Source of the DNA: Agromyces sp. Root81 | GTDB taxonomy: Bacteria; Actinomycetota; Actinomycetes; Actinomycetales; Microbacteriaceae | Length of the DNA stretch: 64,000 nucleotides | Assembly: GCF_001429165.1 (NCBI RefSeq) | Contig: NZ_LMIR01000003.1 | Coordinates: 248,001-312,000, forward strand | Direction: 5' to 3' | Shown: piece by piece, positions 1 to 8,286 of the stretch | Position numbering within the stretch: the first letter of the stretch is position 1 | How the letters are laid out: every line of letters starts with the position of its first letter | Position numbers and translations under genes: made by a program | The notes under the pieces: generated by a model | The model's input: only the letters and a program-made list of their open reading frames with translations | The model's database searches: none | What the model was told of the DNA's origin: nothing

Positions 1-256
1 CGAGCGGGTTCTCGATGATGTCGGCCTGCGGCTTGAACGCGCTGATGACGAGGATGTAGAGCGGGGTCAGCATGACGACGGCGACGAGGCACAGGATCGT
101 CCACTTGAGGATCAGTCCGCCGACCGAGTTCGACGTCGGCGTCGATCGGCGGGCCCGCCGCCGCTCTCGCTGCACCGCACGCATCGCGGTCGTGTTCAGC
201 GTGAGCTCTTCCGGGCCTTCGACCAGCGCGGTCGAGATGGTTTCGGTCGTGGGCAT
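1..256 (-). CDS. Carbohydrate ABC transporter permease, MalG-type (partial, 3' end outside window)
   Basis: Only the first 85 or so codons are in the window; the gene continues past the left edge. The start ATG at 256 overlaps the TGA of the preceding permease as ATGA. About 49 polar, Arg-rich residues are followed by a first membrane segment (LVAVVMLTPLYILVISAF) and then KPQADI, the usual N-terminus of MalG-family inner-membrane permeases, which pair with a MalF-type partner to import sugars. Translational coupling to the upstream permease and to a binding protein indicates one importer. Substrate is inferred from the adjoining uronate catabolic genes to be a hexuronate, aldarate or oligouronide. 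Confidence 0.85.
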   Translation of the reverse strand, partial: MPTTETISTALVEGPEELTLNTTAMRAVQRERRRARRSTPTSNSVGGLILKWTILCLVAVVMLTPLYILVISAFKPQADIIENPL

Positions 257-1155
257 CAGTCGGCCACCTTCTTCTCCGCATTGCGACGCGCCAGCGTGAC
301 GCCGATTCCGAGCACCGCGGTCACGATCAGGAGGATCACGCCCTGGGCGGCTCCGTAGCCGAGCTTGCCGTTGTCGAAGGAGTTCTTGAGGATCTGGAAG
401 ACCACGGTCTCGGTCGAGCCCGCCGGGCCGCCCGCTGTGAGCGCCAGGACGACGTCGTAGACCCTGAGGGCGGTGACGAGGCCGAGCACGATGTTGACCG
501 TGACGATGGGAGCGAGCAGCGGCACGGTGATGTTCTTGAACCGGGCCCAGGGGCCGGCGCCATCGACCGTTGCGGCCTCGTAGTACTCGGCGGGGATCGA
601 CTTCAGGCCCGCGATGTACAGGATCATCGAGAAGCCGTAGTGCGCCCAGATGCCGGTGACGATGACACTCGTCTGCGCGAATGCCGGGTCCGTGAGGAAC
701 GGGATCGACGGGAGTCCGAGATTGGCCAGGATGCTGTTGAACACGCCCTGCGGCGCGAGCATCGCCGACCAGAGGAATCCGATGATGAGGGCGCTGATGA
801 TGTAGGGGTAGAAGAAGACGGCGCGGACGACCGTGTTCGCCCGTCCCGGGCCGGCGATCAGCACGGCGAGGGCGAGACCGACCAGGTTGCAGACGACGGT
901 GGTGACCACGGCGAACACCGTGGTGAAGATGGCCGCATCCACCGAGCGGGGATTCTCGAACGCCCTGAGGTAGTTCTCGAATCCGATGAAGGTCAGGTTC
1001 AGGCTGAAGCCGTTCCAGTTCGTGAGGCTGAGCACGAATCCGAGGACGGTGGGCACGAGGAACATCGCGGTGAACACGATCACCGCGGGCATCGTCATGA
1101 TCAGGCCCGGGAGACGCCGTTTCCAGACGATCATCGTGCGAGACGTGTCGGCCAT
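256..1155 (-). CDS. Carbohydrate ABC transporter permease, MalF-type
   Basis: A 299-residue integral membrane protein with six hydrophobic stretches, of the MalF/UgpA permease family. The coupling segment near the C-terminal third reads EYYEAATVDGAGPWARFKNITVPLL, matching the EAA-x3-G-x9-I-x-LP signature that contacts the ATPase. I chose ATG 1155 (MADTSRT) over an in-frame GTG at 1164 because a weak GGTGA lies at suitable distance. Second gene of the importer, 86 bp after the binding protein and overlapping the MalG-type gene by 4 bp. No ATPase is in view; importers of this type in actinobacteria often share a distant MsmK-type ATPase. Confidence 0.9.
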   Translation of the reverse strand: MADTSRTMIVWKRRLPGLIMTMPAVIVFTAMFLVPTVLGFVLSLTNWNGFSLNLTFIGFENYLRAFENPRSVDAAIFTTVFAVVTTVVCNLVGLALAVLIAGPGRANTVVRAVFFYPYIISALIIGFLWSAMLAPQGVFNSILANLGLPSIPFLTDPAFAQTSVIVTGIWAHYGFSMILYIAGLKSIPAEYYEAATVDGAGPWARFKNITVPLLAPIVTVNIVLGLVTALRVYDVVLALTAGGPAGSTETVVFQILKNSFDNGKLGYGAAQGVILLIVTAVLGIGVTLARRNAEKKVAD

Positions 1156-1241
1156 GAGGGTCACCAGCTTTCGGTCGTTCGACGGCGGTCCGGGCGCGGC
1201 GGGCTGGCCGCACCCGGACCTGTTGGTTCAGCGAGCGCCGG

Positions 1242-2501
1242 TCAGCGGTTCGATTCGATCCAGGCGTCCATGGCCGCGATGGCGTCGGCGGCCGAGACGC
1301 CGGTCAGCATGGCCTGGGCCTGCACGTTGAGCTCGGTCTGGTAGCCACGCGGCAGCACCCGCTCACCGTAGCCGTCACCGGTCGGCGTGAAGTCGGACTC
1401 CGGGGTGTCGGCGACGATGGCCAGGAGCTCCTGGCCGAGCGCGTCCATCTCGTACTCGTAGCCGTCGCGGAAGTTCCCGTCCGCCGCGAGCTGCTTGGTC
1501 ACGGCCTCCTCGTCGGTGACGAGGAACTCCACGACCTTGGCCGCGGCGTCCTGGTGCTCGGAGGCCATCATGATCACGTAGGGGTTCGCGACGTTCGCGC
1601 CCATGGCCGGGTTGTCGATGCCCTTCTCGGCAGGTGCACGGAACACGCCGATCTCGGGCTTCTCGGCGGCCTTCGCCTCGGACGCGGCGAACCAGCTGCC
1701 CATCGGGTAGATGGCCGACTTGCCCGACAGGAACTGCTGCTCGGCGTCGGCGTACTTCACGCCGACGGAATCGGCGGGGATGTATCCGGCCGCCACCCAC
1801 GATGCGTAGCGCTCCATCGCGTCGCTGTACGTCTCGCTGAACGTGACGTCGCCGTCGGACATCTCGGCGAACCAGTCGGCGTTCTCGGCGATGATGCTCG
1901 GAAGACCCGTCGTCTGCACGGGGATCTGCGTGATCCACTCGCCACCCGACTGGATCGGAGTCCATCCGGCGTCCTGCAGCTTCTGCAGGTCGGCCTCGAG
2001 CTCGTCGACCGTGGTGGGCGGCGCCTCGATGCCGGCCTCGCTGAACGCCTGCTTGTTGTAGAAGTAGATGCTCTGCAGCTGGTAGCCGATGCCCGCCATG
2101 TAGTACTTGCCGTCGAGCGAGTACTGGTCGGCGAGCGGTCCGTTCTTCGCCCAGTCGTACTGCGAGAGGTCGACGAGTTCGGGCGCGAGCTCCTCCGTCG
2201 GCGGCACCGTCTCGACGATGTCGGGGACCTCGCCCGAGGCGAGGAGTTGCGGGAGCGTCTTCGCGACGCCCTCGGCCGCCGGGGCCTGGATCTTCACGTC
2301 GATATCGGGATTGGCTTCTTCGAAGGGCGCGACGAGGTCGTTCCAGAACGCCTCGGTCAGGTTCGGTGTGATGTTGACGAGCATGGTGACCGTGACCTTC
2401 TCGCCGGTTTCACCGCCTTCGGCGCCCGCCGCGCATCCGGTGAGTGCCAGCGCGACTGCGGTCAGGCCTGCCGCGGCTGTGGCCATGCGTCCTGTGATCA
2501 T
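1242..2501 (-). CDS. Extracellular sugar-binding lipoprotein of ABC importer
   Basis: A 419-residue family 1 solute-binding protein. The N-terminus MITGRMATAAAGLTAVALALTGC is a lipoprotein signal with lipobox LTGC, so the mature protein should be anchored by Cys23. The body has the bi-lobed binding protein pattern, with acidic, Trp/Tyr-rich ligand segments. The start at 2501 is set by GAGAGGA six bases upstream; an upstream in-frame Met at 2540 has no ribosome site and would spoil the signal peptide. It follows the uronate dehydrogenase gene after 108 bp that hold a candidate operator, so it may have its own promoter. Ligand inferred to be a uronate or aldarate from context. Confidence 0.9.
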   Translation of the reverse strand: MITGRMATAAAGLTAVALALTGCAAGAEGGETGEKVTVTMLVNITPNLTEAFWNDLVAPFEEANPDIDVKIQAPAAEGVAKTLPQLLASGEVPDIVETVPPTEELAPELVDLSQYDWAKNGPLADQYSLDGKYYMAGIGYQLQSIYFYNKQAFSEAGIEAPPTTVDELEADLQKLQDAGWTPIQSGGEWITQIPVQTTGLPSIIAENADWFAEMSDGDVTFSETYSDAMERYASWVAAGYIPADSVGVKYADAEQQFLSGKSAIYPMGSWFAASEAKAAEKPEIGVFRAPAEKGIDNPAMGANVANPYVIMMASEHQDAAAKVVEFLVTDEEAVTKQLAADGNFRDGYEYEMDALGQELLAIVADTPESDFTPTGDGYGERVLPRGYQTELNVQAQAMLTGVSAADAIAAMDAWIESNR

Positions 2502-2557
2502 CTTTGATCCTCTCGTGGTGGGGTAGGGAGGGACATCCACTCCGACGTCGGAAGTCT

Positions 2558-2576
2558 ACGATAATCGATAATCGCT
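2558..2576. promoter_or_regulatory. Candidate operator with direct repeat GATTATC, upstream of sugar importer operon
   Basis: On the minus strand the sequence is AGCGATTATCGATTATCGT, two abutting copies of GATTATC centred on ATCGAT, which is also an imperfect palindrome (12 of 14 positions symmetric). The same 15-base core CGATTATCGATTATC occurs just upstream of gudD at 8212-8229. It lies about 60 bp upstream of the binding-protein start. Sharing between two promoters of one pathway suggests co-regulation by one regulator; the CG centre would suit a LacI-family protein. Confidence 0.55.
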
Positions 2577-2609
2577 TGCAAACTGTGTCGAGGTGGGAGC
2601 GCCGAACGG

Positions 2610-3455
2610 TCAGTCGAGCAGCGGATGCCCCAGCGGCAGCGCCGGCGTGACGAACCCGTATCCCAGGATCGAGTCGAGATCGAGGTCGTCGATGCGTTCG
2701 GGTATCTCGACGGTCCGGCCAGCGCGATGCATGGCGACGAGTTCGCGGGCCGCGTCGTCTCGGGGCTCGAATCCGATCGACCGCCCGGCGTCGAGGGGGA
2801 ACCACCCCGGGGAGTTGTCGCTCACCGCCCAGACGATCGTGTGGCCGGGCTCCTCCCTGGCGATCACGGCCTCCATCAGTCTGGCGGCGTCGCCGGGCGA
2901 GCACCATTGCGCGAGCCCGCGGGGACCCGCCGGTCGCCGCCCGAAGGAGCCGATGCGGGCCGACACGATCGTCATACCGAACCGGTCGGCGAACACGCTG
3001 CCGAGCGCCTCCATGGCCGCCTTGCTCACCGCGTAGTACGTGTCCGGCCTCGGCGGGATCATGCCGGCGGCGCCCAGCCGATCGGGGGTCTCGAAACCCA
3101 CCACGTGATACGTGCTCGCGAGCAGGACCCGGCGCACGCCGGCGACCCTTGCGCTGTCGAGCACCGCCTGACTGCCGTCGATGTTGACCGACAGGATGTC
3201 GGCCCACGTCCGTTCGGCAGCGTGCCCGCCGAGATGGATGACCGCCGTGGCGCCGGCGAACGCGGATGCCAGCGCCTCCCGATCGGTGATCGACGCCTCG
3301 ATCCACTCGTCGCGATGGTCCCGATCGCGTGGGTCCGGGACGGCGATGTCGAGCAGCCGGAGGACGCGGCGCTCGCGTCGGAGCAACGGCACGACCGCGC
3401 GGCCGACTCGACCGGCCGCACCGGTCACGACGACGATCTCGTGATCGGCGTTCAT
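2610..3455 (-). CDS. udh: Uronate dehydrogenase (NAD-dependent epimerase/dehydratase family)
   Basis: A 281-residue extended-SDR protein. TGAAGRVG at about residues 11-18 is the NAD-binding glycine motif, HLGGHAAE matches the uronate dehydrogenase HLGG segment, and YYAVSK is the catalytic YxxxK. The pattern STYHVVGF followed by RPDTYYAVSK and RIGSFGRRP resembles the Agrobacterium Udh layout (SSNHTIGY, RPDGLYGVSK, RIGSC). Known Udh oxidises D-glucuronate or D-galacturonate to the aldaro-lactone, feeding the downstream enzymes. Start at 3455 has GAGGAG eight bases upstream. Placed last of the catabolic block, 34 bp after the semialdehyde dehydrogenase. A generic sugar epimerase is the alternative. 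Confidence 0.8.
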   Translation of the reverse strand: MNADHEIVVVTGAAGRVGRAVVPLLRRERRVLRLLDIAVPDPRDRDHRDEWIEASITDREALASAFAGATAVIHLGGHAAERTWADILSVNIDGSQAVLDSARVAGVRRVLLASTYHVVGFETPDRLGAAGMIPPRPDTYYAVSKAAMEALGSVFADRFGMTIVSARIGSFGRRPAGPRGLAQWCSPGDAARLMEAVIAREEPGHTIVWAVSDNSPGWFPLDAGRSIGFEPRDDAARELVAMHRAGRTVEIPERIDDLDLDSILGYGFVTPALPLGHPLLD

Positions 3456-3489
3456 CAGGGGGCTCCTCGTCTGCGGCTCGGCCGCTTCG

Positions 3490-4929
3490 TCATGGGAGGG
3501 TGAGCACGCCGTCGATGCGGCGCGGGATTCCGAGCGGATTCGACTCGCGGAGCTCCGGCGGCAGCACCGCCTCCGGCGCGTCCTGGTACGCGACGGGACG
3601 CAGGAACCGGCGTATCGCCGTCACGCCCACCGAGGTGTGGATCGACGTCGTGGACGGCCACGGCCCGCCGTGCTGCTGCGCCCAGCTCACGGCGACACCG
3701 GTCGGCCACCCGGCGAAGAGCACGCGCCCGGCGACCTCGCCGAGCACGGCGACGATGTCGCGCAGCTCCTCCCCCGGCTCCGCATGCACGGTGGCCGTGA
3801 GGCTCCCGCCGATGGCGCGGATCGCGTCGAGCGCCTCACCGACCGAGGTGTACTCGACGACGAGGACCGCGGGCCCGAAGCACTCGGCGAGCAGGGCGGA
3901 CGGGTCGGCGAGGACGGTGGAGGTGGTCGTCGAGGCCACGACGGGTGCCGCGGCGCCCGGCTGCTGCACGACCTCGCCGGCCACGATCGACACGCCGTCA
4001 TGCCCGGCCAGCTCGGCGAGCCGGTCGGCGTAGGCCGCTGCGATGCCTTCGGACAGCATGGGCATCGGGTCCGGAGTCCCCACGGCAGCCGCGACCAGCT
4101 GGGCGAAGCCGGAGCCCGCGGGCGCGAACACGACCCCCGGGTTCGTGCAGAACTGGCCGTTGCCGAGCGTCACCGAGGCCGCGAGGCCGGCCGCGAGCTC
4201 CCCCGCGCGTGCATCCAGCGCCGCGCGTGTGATCAGTACCGGGTTCACGGCGCTGAGCTCCCCGTAGAACGGGATGGGATCGGGCCGCCCTGCGGCGAGG
4301 TCGAAGAGGGCACGACCGCCGTGCAGCGAACCGGTGAACCCGACCGCCCTGATCGCCGGATGCCGGACGAGCGCGACCCCCGTCGCACGTCCGGCGACAT
4401 GGCCGAAGACACCGTCAGGCGCGCCGCATGCATCGAGCGCGCGCACGACGAGTGCTGCGGTGCGCAGCGACAGCCGAGGGTGGGCCGAGTGCCCCTTCAC
4501 GACGACCGGGCACCCCGCCGCGAGCGCCGAGGCGGTGTCGCCCCCGGCCACCGAGAAGGCGAACGGGAAGTTCGAGGCGCTGAACACCGCGACCGGTCCG
4601 AGCGGCCGCAGCATCCGCCGCAGGTCGGGTCGCGGCGGCGTCGACGCCGGTTCGGGGTGGTCGATGGTCGCTTCGAGGTAGGAGCCCTCGACGATCGCGT
4701 GGGCGAAGAGGCGCAGCTGCCCCGTCGTACGAGCGAGTTCGCCGGTGAGGCGAGAGCTGCCGAGGTGCGATTCCTCTGCAGCGAGCGCGATGAGCTCGGA
4801 TGCGTCCGCGTCGAGTTCGTCCGCGACGGCGATGAGCCATCGGGCCCGGTCGGCGGCGCTCGAGTCGACGGTGCTCGCGAACGCCCTGCGGGCGTCGTCG
4901 GCGACCTGGGCGAGCGATGGGCCGGTCAC
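3490..4929 (-). CDS. 2,5-dioxovalerate (alpha-ketoglutarate semialdehyde) dehydrogenase
   Basis: A 479-residue aldehyde dehydrogenase of the KGSADH type (EC 1.2.1.26), which oxidises 2-oxoglutarate semialdehyde to 2-oxoglutarate with NAD(P). Visible catalytic residues: Asn120 in SASNFPFA, Lys145 in VVVKGHSAHP, Glu224 in FYGELSAVNP, and the nucleophile Cys261 in GNGQFCTNPG. The SASNFPFAFSVAGGDTASALAAG segment and GQFCTNPG are typical of this subfamily rather than betaine or succinate-semialdehyde dehydrogenases. Its ATG overlaps the stop of kdgD (ATGA), so translation is coupled to the enzyme that makes its substrate. It is the last step before the TCA cycle. Confidence 0.9.
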   Translation of the reverse strand: MTGPSLAQVADDARRAFASTVDSSAADRARWLIAVADELDADASELIALAAEESHLGSSRLTGELARTTGQLRLFAHAIVEGSYLEATIDHPEPASTPPRPDLRRMLRPLGPVAVFSASNFPFAFSVAGGDTASALAAGCPVVVKGHSAHPRLSLRTAALVVRALDACGAPDGVFGHVAGRATGVALVRHPAIRAVGFTGSLHGGRALFDLAAGRPDPIPFYGELSAVNPVLITRAALDARAGELAAGLAASVTLGNGQFCTNPGVVFAPAGSGFAQLVAAAVGTPDPMPMLSEGIAAAYADRLAELAGHDGVSIVAGEVVQQPGAAAPVVASTTTSTVLADPSALLAECFGPAVLVVEYTSVGEALDAIRAIGGSLTATVHAEPGEELRDIVAVLGEVAGRVLFAGWPTGVAVSWAQQHGGPWPSTTSIHTSVGVTAIRRFLRPVAYQDAPEAVLPPELRESNPLGIPRRIDGVLTLP

Positions 4930-5891
4930 GGGGCGACCGTCGTCTCGAGGCGATCGGCGAGCTCGAGGCCGGTCTCGAGCAGCTCCGCCAGTCGCGCCTC
5001 CTGCTCGGGCGTCGGGTCGACGAGCGGCGGGCGCACCGAGCCGACCTCGAGTCCCCGCAGTCGCAGCCCCGCCTTGATGAGGGAGACGCCGAAACCGGGC
5101 GTCTCGTCACGGAGCCGCACGAGAGGTGCGTAGAACTCGCGGAGCAGCGTCATCCGTGCCGCCTCGTCGCCGTCCGTGTATACGCGGTAGTGCAGGCTCG
5201 CCACCTCGGGGATCATCGCGAAGGCCGCAGAGGAGTAACGCGGAACGCCGATGCCGCGGTAGGCGCCCTGCATGAGCTCGGCGGTGAGGAGCCCGTTGAA
5301 GAACTGGAAATCGCGACCGGCGTCTTCGGCTGCGAGCACGATCGCCTGCGCGAGCCCGAGATCCCCGATTCCGTCCTTGAACCCGACGATCCTCGGATTC
5401 TCGGCGAGGCGCCGGATCGCGACATCCGTGTACCGGGCGGAGCCCCTGTGGTAGACGATCACCGGGAGCTCGCTCGCCTCCGCGATCGCCTCGACCCAGG
5501 CGACGAGCCCCTCGGTGGTGCCCGACACGAGGTACGGCGGCAACAGCAGCAGTCCGTCGGCGCCAGCCTCGGCGGCGCCGCGCGCGAGCCCGACGGCGTG
5601 ACCGAGGGGCCCGCCTGCGCCGGCGATCACCGGCACGCGGCCGGCCACGGTCGCGACCGTGGTGCGCACGACGTCGAGGACCTCGTCGTGACCGAGGGCG
5701 TGGAACTCCCCGGTACCGCAGGCGGGGAACACTCCGCCCGGTGCGTAGGGCAGCCGCGACGCGACGTGCTCGGCGAGCATCTCGCGGTCGACCGCGCCCG
5801 ATCGCGCGAACGGCGTGACCGGGAAGAAGAGCGCGCCATCACCCAGTGCGGGTGCTGGTGCTGGTGCTGGTGCTGGTGCTGGTGCTGTCAC
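4926..5891 (-). CDS. kdgD: 5-dehydro-4-deoxyglucarate dehydratase
   Basis: A 321-residue DapA/NAL-superfamily protein (EC 4.2.1.41) that decarboxylates and dehydrates 5-keto-4-deoxyglucarate to 2,5-dioxovalerate. GDGALFFPVTPF at the N-terminus, GGVFPACGTGEFHAL, the Tyr in VIVYHRGSARY and the Schiff-base Lys in VGFKDGIGDL are characteristic of KdgD. The start is GTG overlapping the upstream stop (GTGA). Unusually, residues 3-15 are an Ala-Pro run encoded by six perfect GGTGCT units (5851-5886), placed before the conserved LGDG; it lies outside the catalytic barrel and its length could vary between strains by slipped-strand replication without frameshift. Confidence 0.92.
   Translation of the reverse strand: MTAPAPAPAPAPAPALGDGALFFPVTPFARSGAVDREMLAEHVASRLPYAPGGVFPACGTGEFHALGHDEVLDVVRTTVATVAGRVPVIAGAGGPLGHAVGLARGAAEAGADGLLLLPPYLVSGTTEGLVAWVEAIAEASELPVIVYHRGSARYTDVAIRRLAENPRIVGFKDGIGDLGLAQAIVLAAEDAGRDFQFFNGLLTAELMQGAYRGIGVPRYSSAAFAMIPEVASLHYRVYTDGDEAARMTLLREFYAPLVRLRDETPGFGVSLIKAGLRLRGLEVGSVRPPLVDPTPEQEARLAELLETGLELADRLETTVAP
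5851..5886. repeat. Hexanucleotide tandem repeat (GGTGCT x6) inside kdgD N-terminus
   Basis: Six uninterrupted copies of GGTGCT read as Ala-Pro repeats on the minus strand at codons 3-14 of kdgD. Because the unit is two codons long, gain or loss of units changes only linker length. The repeat also sits 5-40 bases downstream of the GTG start, where it could influence initiation. Confidence 0.9.
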
Positions 5892-6979
5892 GATGGCCTC
5901 GAATCATGTGGGGCGGCGGTGTCCGGTGGTTCGATCACTGCCGAGGGTCGCCGCGCGCGCCTCGCCTCGTCGAAGACCTCGACGGCCCTGATCGCGGCCT
6001 CGAGGCGACGATCCGACGCGAGGCCGGCGTGATAGACGTGCAGTTCATCGGCGCCCGATTCGGCGAGGGCCGCCCAGTGGGCGGCGAATCCCTGCGGATC
6101 GCCGTCGAGGATCGTCACGTACGCGACTCGTCGATCGTGGCGGGCCGCTCGAGCGAGCGCGGCGCGGCCCTGCTCGACGTCGCCCCAGCATCCGACGTAG
6201 ACCTGCGAGCGGCGGCCCGCTCCGGTGTCTTCGGCCGCGATTCGCAGCTCGACGTCGTGCTGTGCGGCGAGTGCGGCGACCTCCTCGTGGAGCGTGTCGA
6301 CCACGCGCTCCCGATTCGCCAGGAGCCCGTCCATCCCGGGCGGATCCATCGCGCCGTCGACAGCGGCGCGCACACCGGCCCGGAATCCGTCTCGATCCGG
6401 GGCCGGCATCAGCCCGTCGAGGCACTCGTCGCACATGCAACGTCCCAGCAGTCCGATCTGGCGGGCATCGAAGTCGGCCCCCGCCGTCTTCTCGTGCAGC
6501 GACCCGTGCGGCAGCGCGAGCCACCCGAGGGCTTCCAGCCAGGCCGTGCCGCCCGCCGCGGTCGGGAATGCGGCGCCGGCCAGCTCGATCACGAAGCGGC
6601 GGCTCGCCGGCGAGCTGAGGCACAGCGCATGCGACAGCTCGTCGCCGAACGCATTGACCACGCGTGGCAGGTCGGGCCGGACACCGTCGAGGTGCCCGAG
6701 CACGATCCACGCATCGACGGCGATGCCGGCGCGCTGGAGCGCGTCGCGTGCCGGATCGAACGACCAGGGTCCTTCTGGGAGCGGGCCGAGTCGGCCGAGA
6801 TAGCTCGCCGATGTGCGCAGCTCGACCACGCGATGCAGCGGATGCCTCGGGGTCGCGACCCGGGCCGCGTGATACGTGGCTGCGAGCGCGACCCGTTCGA
6901 CGCCGCGCCGTGCGAGCGACGCCGCGGCATCGGGATCCCCCTCGACGTCCCAGGGGAACAACCGGAAGACCGCGGTCAT
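5888..6979 (-). CDS. Conserved protein of unknown function in the aldarate operon
   Basis: A 363-residue protein that I cannot assign. The N-terminus (FRLFPWDVEGDP), recurrent beta-strand/helix alternation with segments such as VERVALAATYH, AVDAWIVLGH and RVAYVTILDGDP, and the ending ADELHVYHAG resemble a TIM barrel; this is a guess from pattern. A CxCxxC cluster (Cys181, Cys183, Cys186, in GRCMCDECLDG) could bind a metal. It is locked between gudD and kdgD by 4-bp overlaps on both sides (ATGA at 6979, GTGA at 5888), so it should be made in step with two consecutive enzymes. That suggests a role on the aldarate or its lactone, for example lactone handling, epimerisation or deglycosylation of a uronide. 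Confidence 0.75.
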   Translation of the reverse strand: MTAVFRLFPWDVEGDPDAAASLARRGVERVALAATYHAARVATPRHPLHRVVELRTSASYLGRLGPLPEGPWSFDPARDALQRAGIAVDAWIVLGHLDGVRPDLPRVVNAFGDELSHALCLSSPASRRFVIELAGAAFPTAAGGTAWLEALGWLALPHGSLHEKTAGADFDARQIGLLGRCMCDECLDGLMPAPDRDGFRAGVRAAVDGAMDPPGMDGLLANRERVVDTLHEEVAALAAQHDVELRIAAEDTGAGRRSQVYVGCWGDVEQGRAALARAARHDRRVAYVTILDGDPQGFAAHWAALAESGADELHVYHAGLASDRRLEAAIRAVEVFDEARRARRPSAVIEPPDTAAPHDSRPS

Positions 6980-8202
6980 CAGAACCGCGCGGGCGAGGGA
7001 TCGAACGCGGGATCGAAGGTGCGCATGTACCCCGTGTCGTCACGCACCGTGCGGCCGGACTCGAGGTACTGCCGGTGCAGGCGATCGACGACGTCGTCGC
7101 GCAGCTCGACGCCGAGCCCCGGGGCATCCGGCACTCGCACGGCACCGCCGGAGAATGCGATGTCGCCGAGATCGACGATCTCGTCATCGGAGTTCCAGGG
7201 GTAGTGCGTGTCGCAGGCGTGGTCGAGCTCGGGCGTCGCCGCCGCCACGTGCACCATCGCGGCGAGCGAGACGCCGAGGTGCGAGTTCGAGTGCATCGAG
7301 ACACCGAGGCCGGCCGCTCCGCATCGGGCGGCGAGCTCGCGCGTCGCGTCGAGCCCGCCCCACATATGGTGGTCGGCGAGCACGATGTCGACGCCGCCGA
7401 GCTCGACCATCTCGTCGAACTCGGGCCAGGTGGTGCCGATCATGTTGGTGGCGAGCGGCATGGGCGCCTGTGCGCGGACCTGGGCCATCGCATGGACGCC
7501 GGGTGCCGGATCCTCCAGGTATTCGAGCACTCCGTCGAGCGCGACGGCGACCTCGATGGAGGTCGGCACCGACCACCCGGCATTCGGGTCGAGCCGCAGC
7601 GGCACGCCGGGGAAGGCCTGCGCGAGCGCCTGTACGGCCGCGACCTCCTGCCCGGGTTCGAAGACGCCCCCCTTGAGCTTGATCGAGCGAAAGCCGTACT
7701 CGTCGATGAGCATGCGCGCCTGCGCGACGACCCCGACGGGGTCGAGCGCGGCTCCCCATCGGTCGGCCGGCTCCCCAGGGTGACCGGCCCACTTGTAGAA
7801 CAGGTACGCGGCGAAGTCCACCTCGTCTCGCACCCGCCCGCCGAGGAGCTCGGCGACCGGGACCCCTTCGAGTCGGCCGTGGGCGTCGTACGCCGCGACG
7901 TTGATCGGCGAGCACGCGCGCATCGTGCGGTGCGATGCAGGATCCCCCAGCTCGGCCACGATCGCGTCGGTCAGTGAGGAGCGATCGTCGACCCGCATGC
8001 CGATGATCCGCGGAGCGATCCTGCGGAGATCCTCGATCACGGAGAGCTCGCCGATGGTCTCGCCGAGCCCGATCGTGCCGTCGTCGAGCCGCAGCTTCAC
8101 GAGCGTGCGGAGTGCGAGCGGCTCGTGCACCCCCACCGTGTTGAGGAGGGCGGGATCGCGGAACGCGAGCGGGATGACTTCTACAGCCGAGATGCGAGAC
8201 AT
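6979..8202 (-). CDS. gudD: Glucarate dehydratase (enolase superfamily)
   Basis: A 407-residue mandelate-racemase/enolase superfamily enzyme that dehydrates D-glucarate to 5-keto-4-deoxyglucarate (EC 4.2.1.40). Catalytic pattern seen: Lys175 and Lys177 in SIKLKGGVFEP, metal ligands Asp205 and Asn207 in LRLDPNAGW, Glu230, Asn253 in ATNMIGTTWPEF, Asp277 and His304 in SMHSNSHLGVSL, the order found in GudD. Start ATG 8202 follows AGGTGG with close spacing; a longer reading to 8259 would cross a candidate operator. First gene of the leftward oxidative operon. Galactarate or other acid-sugar dehydratase activity is possible but the residues fit GudD. Confidence 0.9.
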   Translation of the reverse strand: MSRISAVEVIPLAFRDPALLNTVGVHEPLALRTLVKLRLDDGTIGLGETIGELSVIEDLRRIAPRIIGMRVDDRSSLTDAIVAELGDPASHRTMRACSPINVAAYDAHGRLEGVPVAELLGGRVRDEVDFAAYLFYKWAGHPGEPADRWGAALDPVGVVAQARMLIDEYGFRSIKLKGGVFEPGQEVAAVQALAQAFPGVPLRLDPNAGWSVPTSIEVAVALDGVLEYLEDPAPGVHAMAQVRAQAPMPLATNMIGTTWPEFDEMVELGGVDIVLADHHMWGGLDATRELAARCGAAGLGVSMHSNSHLGVSLAAMVHVAAATPELDHACDTHYPWNSDDEIVDLGDIAFSGGAVRVPDAPGLGVELRDDVVDRLHRQYLESGRTVRDDTGYMRTFDPAFDPSPARF

Positions 8203-8211
8203 ATCCACCTG

Positions 8212-8229
8212 TCGATTATCGATTATCTG
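8212..8229. promoter_or_regulatory. Candidate operator with direct repeat GATTATC, upstream of gudD
   Basis: The plus strand reads TCGATTATCGATTATCTG, sharing 15 consecutive bases with the operator candidate at 2558-2576 (which is on the other strand). It ends ten bases before the gudD start, overlapping where the ribosome site and transcription start should be, a typical position for repression. No other copies were noticed in the window. Confidence 0.6.
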
Positions 8230-8286
8230 CCAGCGTAACAGATCGCGCTCGAGCCGCACGGCGTGCGCCGGCGTCGTCTCGCGCCG

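Noticed and set aside
5846..5891. Short repeat array considered as a CRISPR remnant.
   Set aside because: Units are six bases without spacers and are in-frame codons of kdgD.
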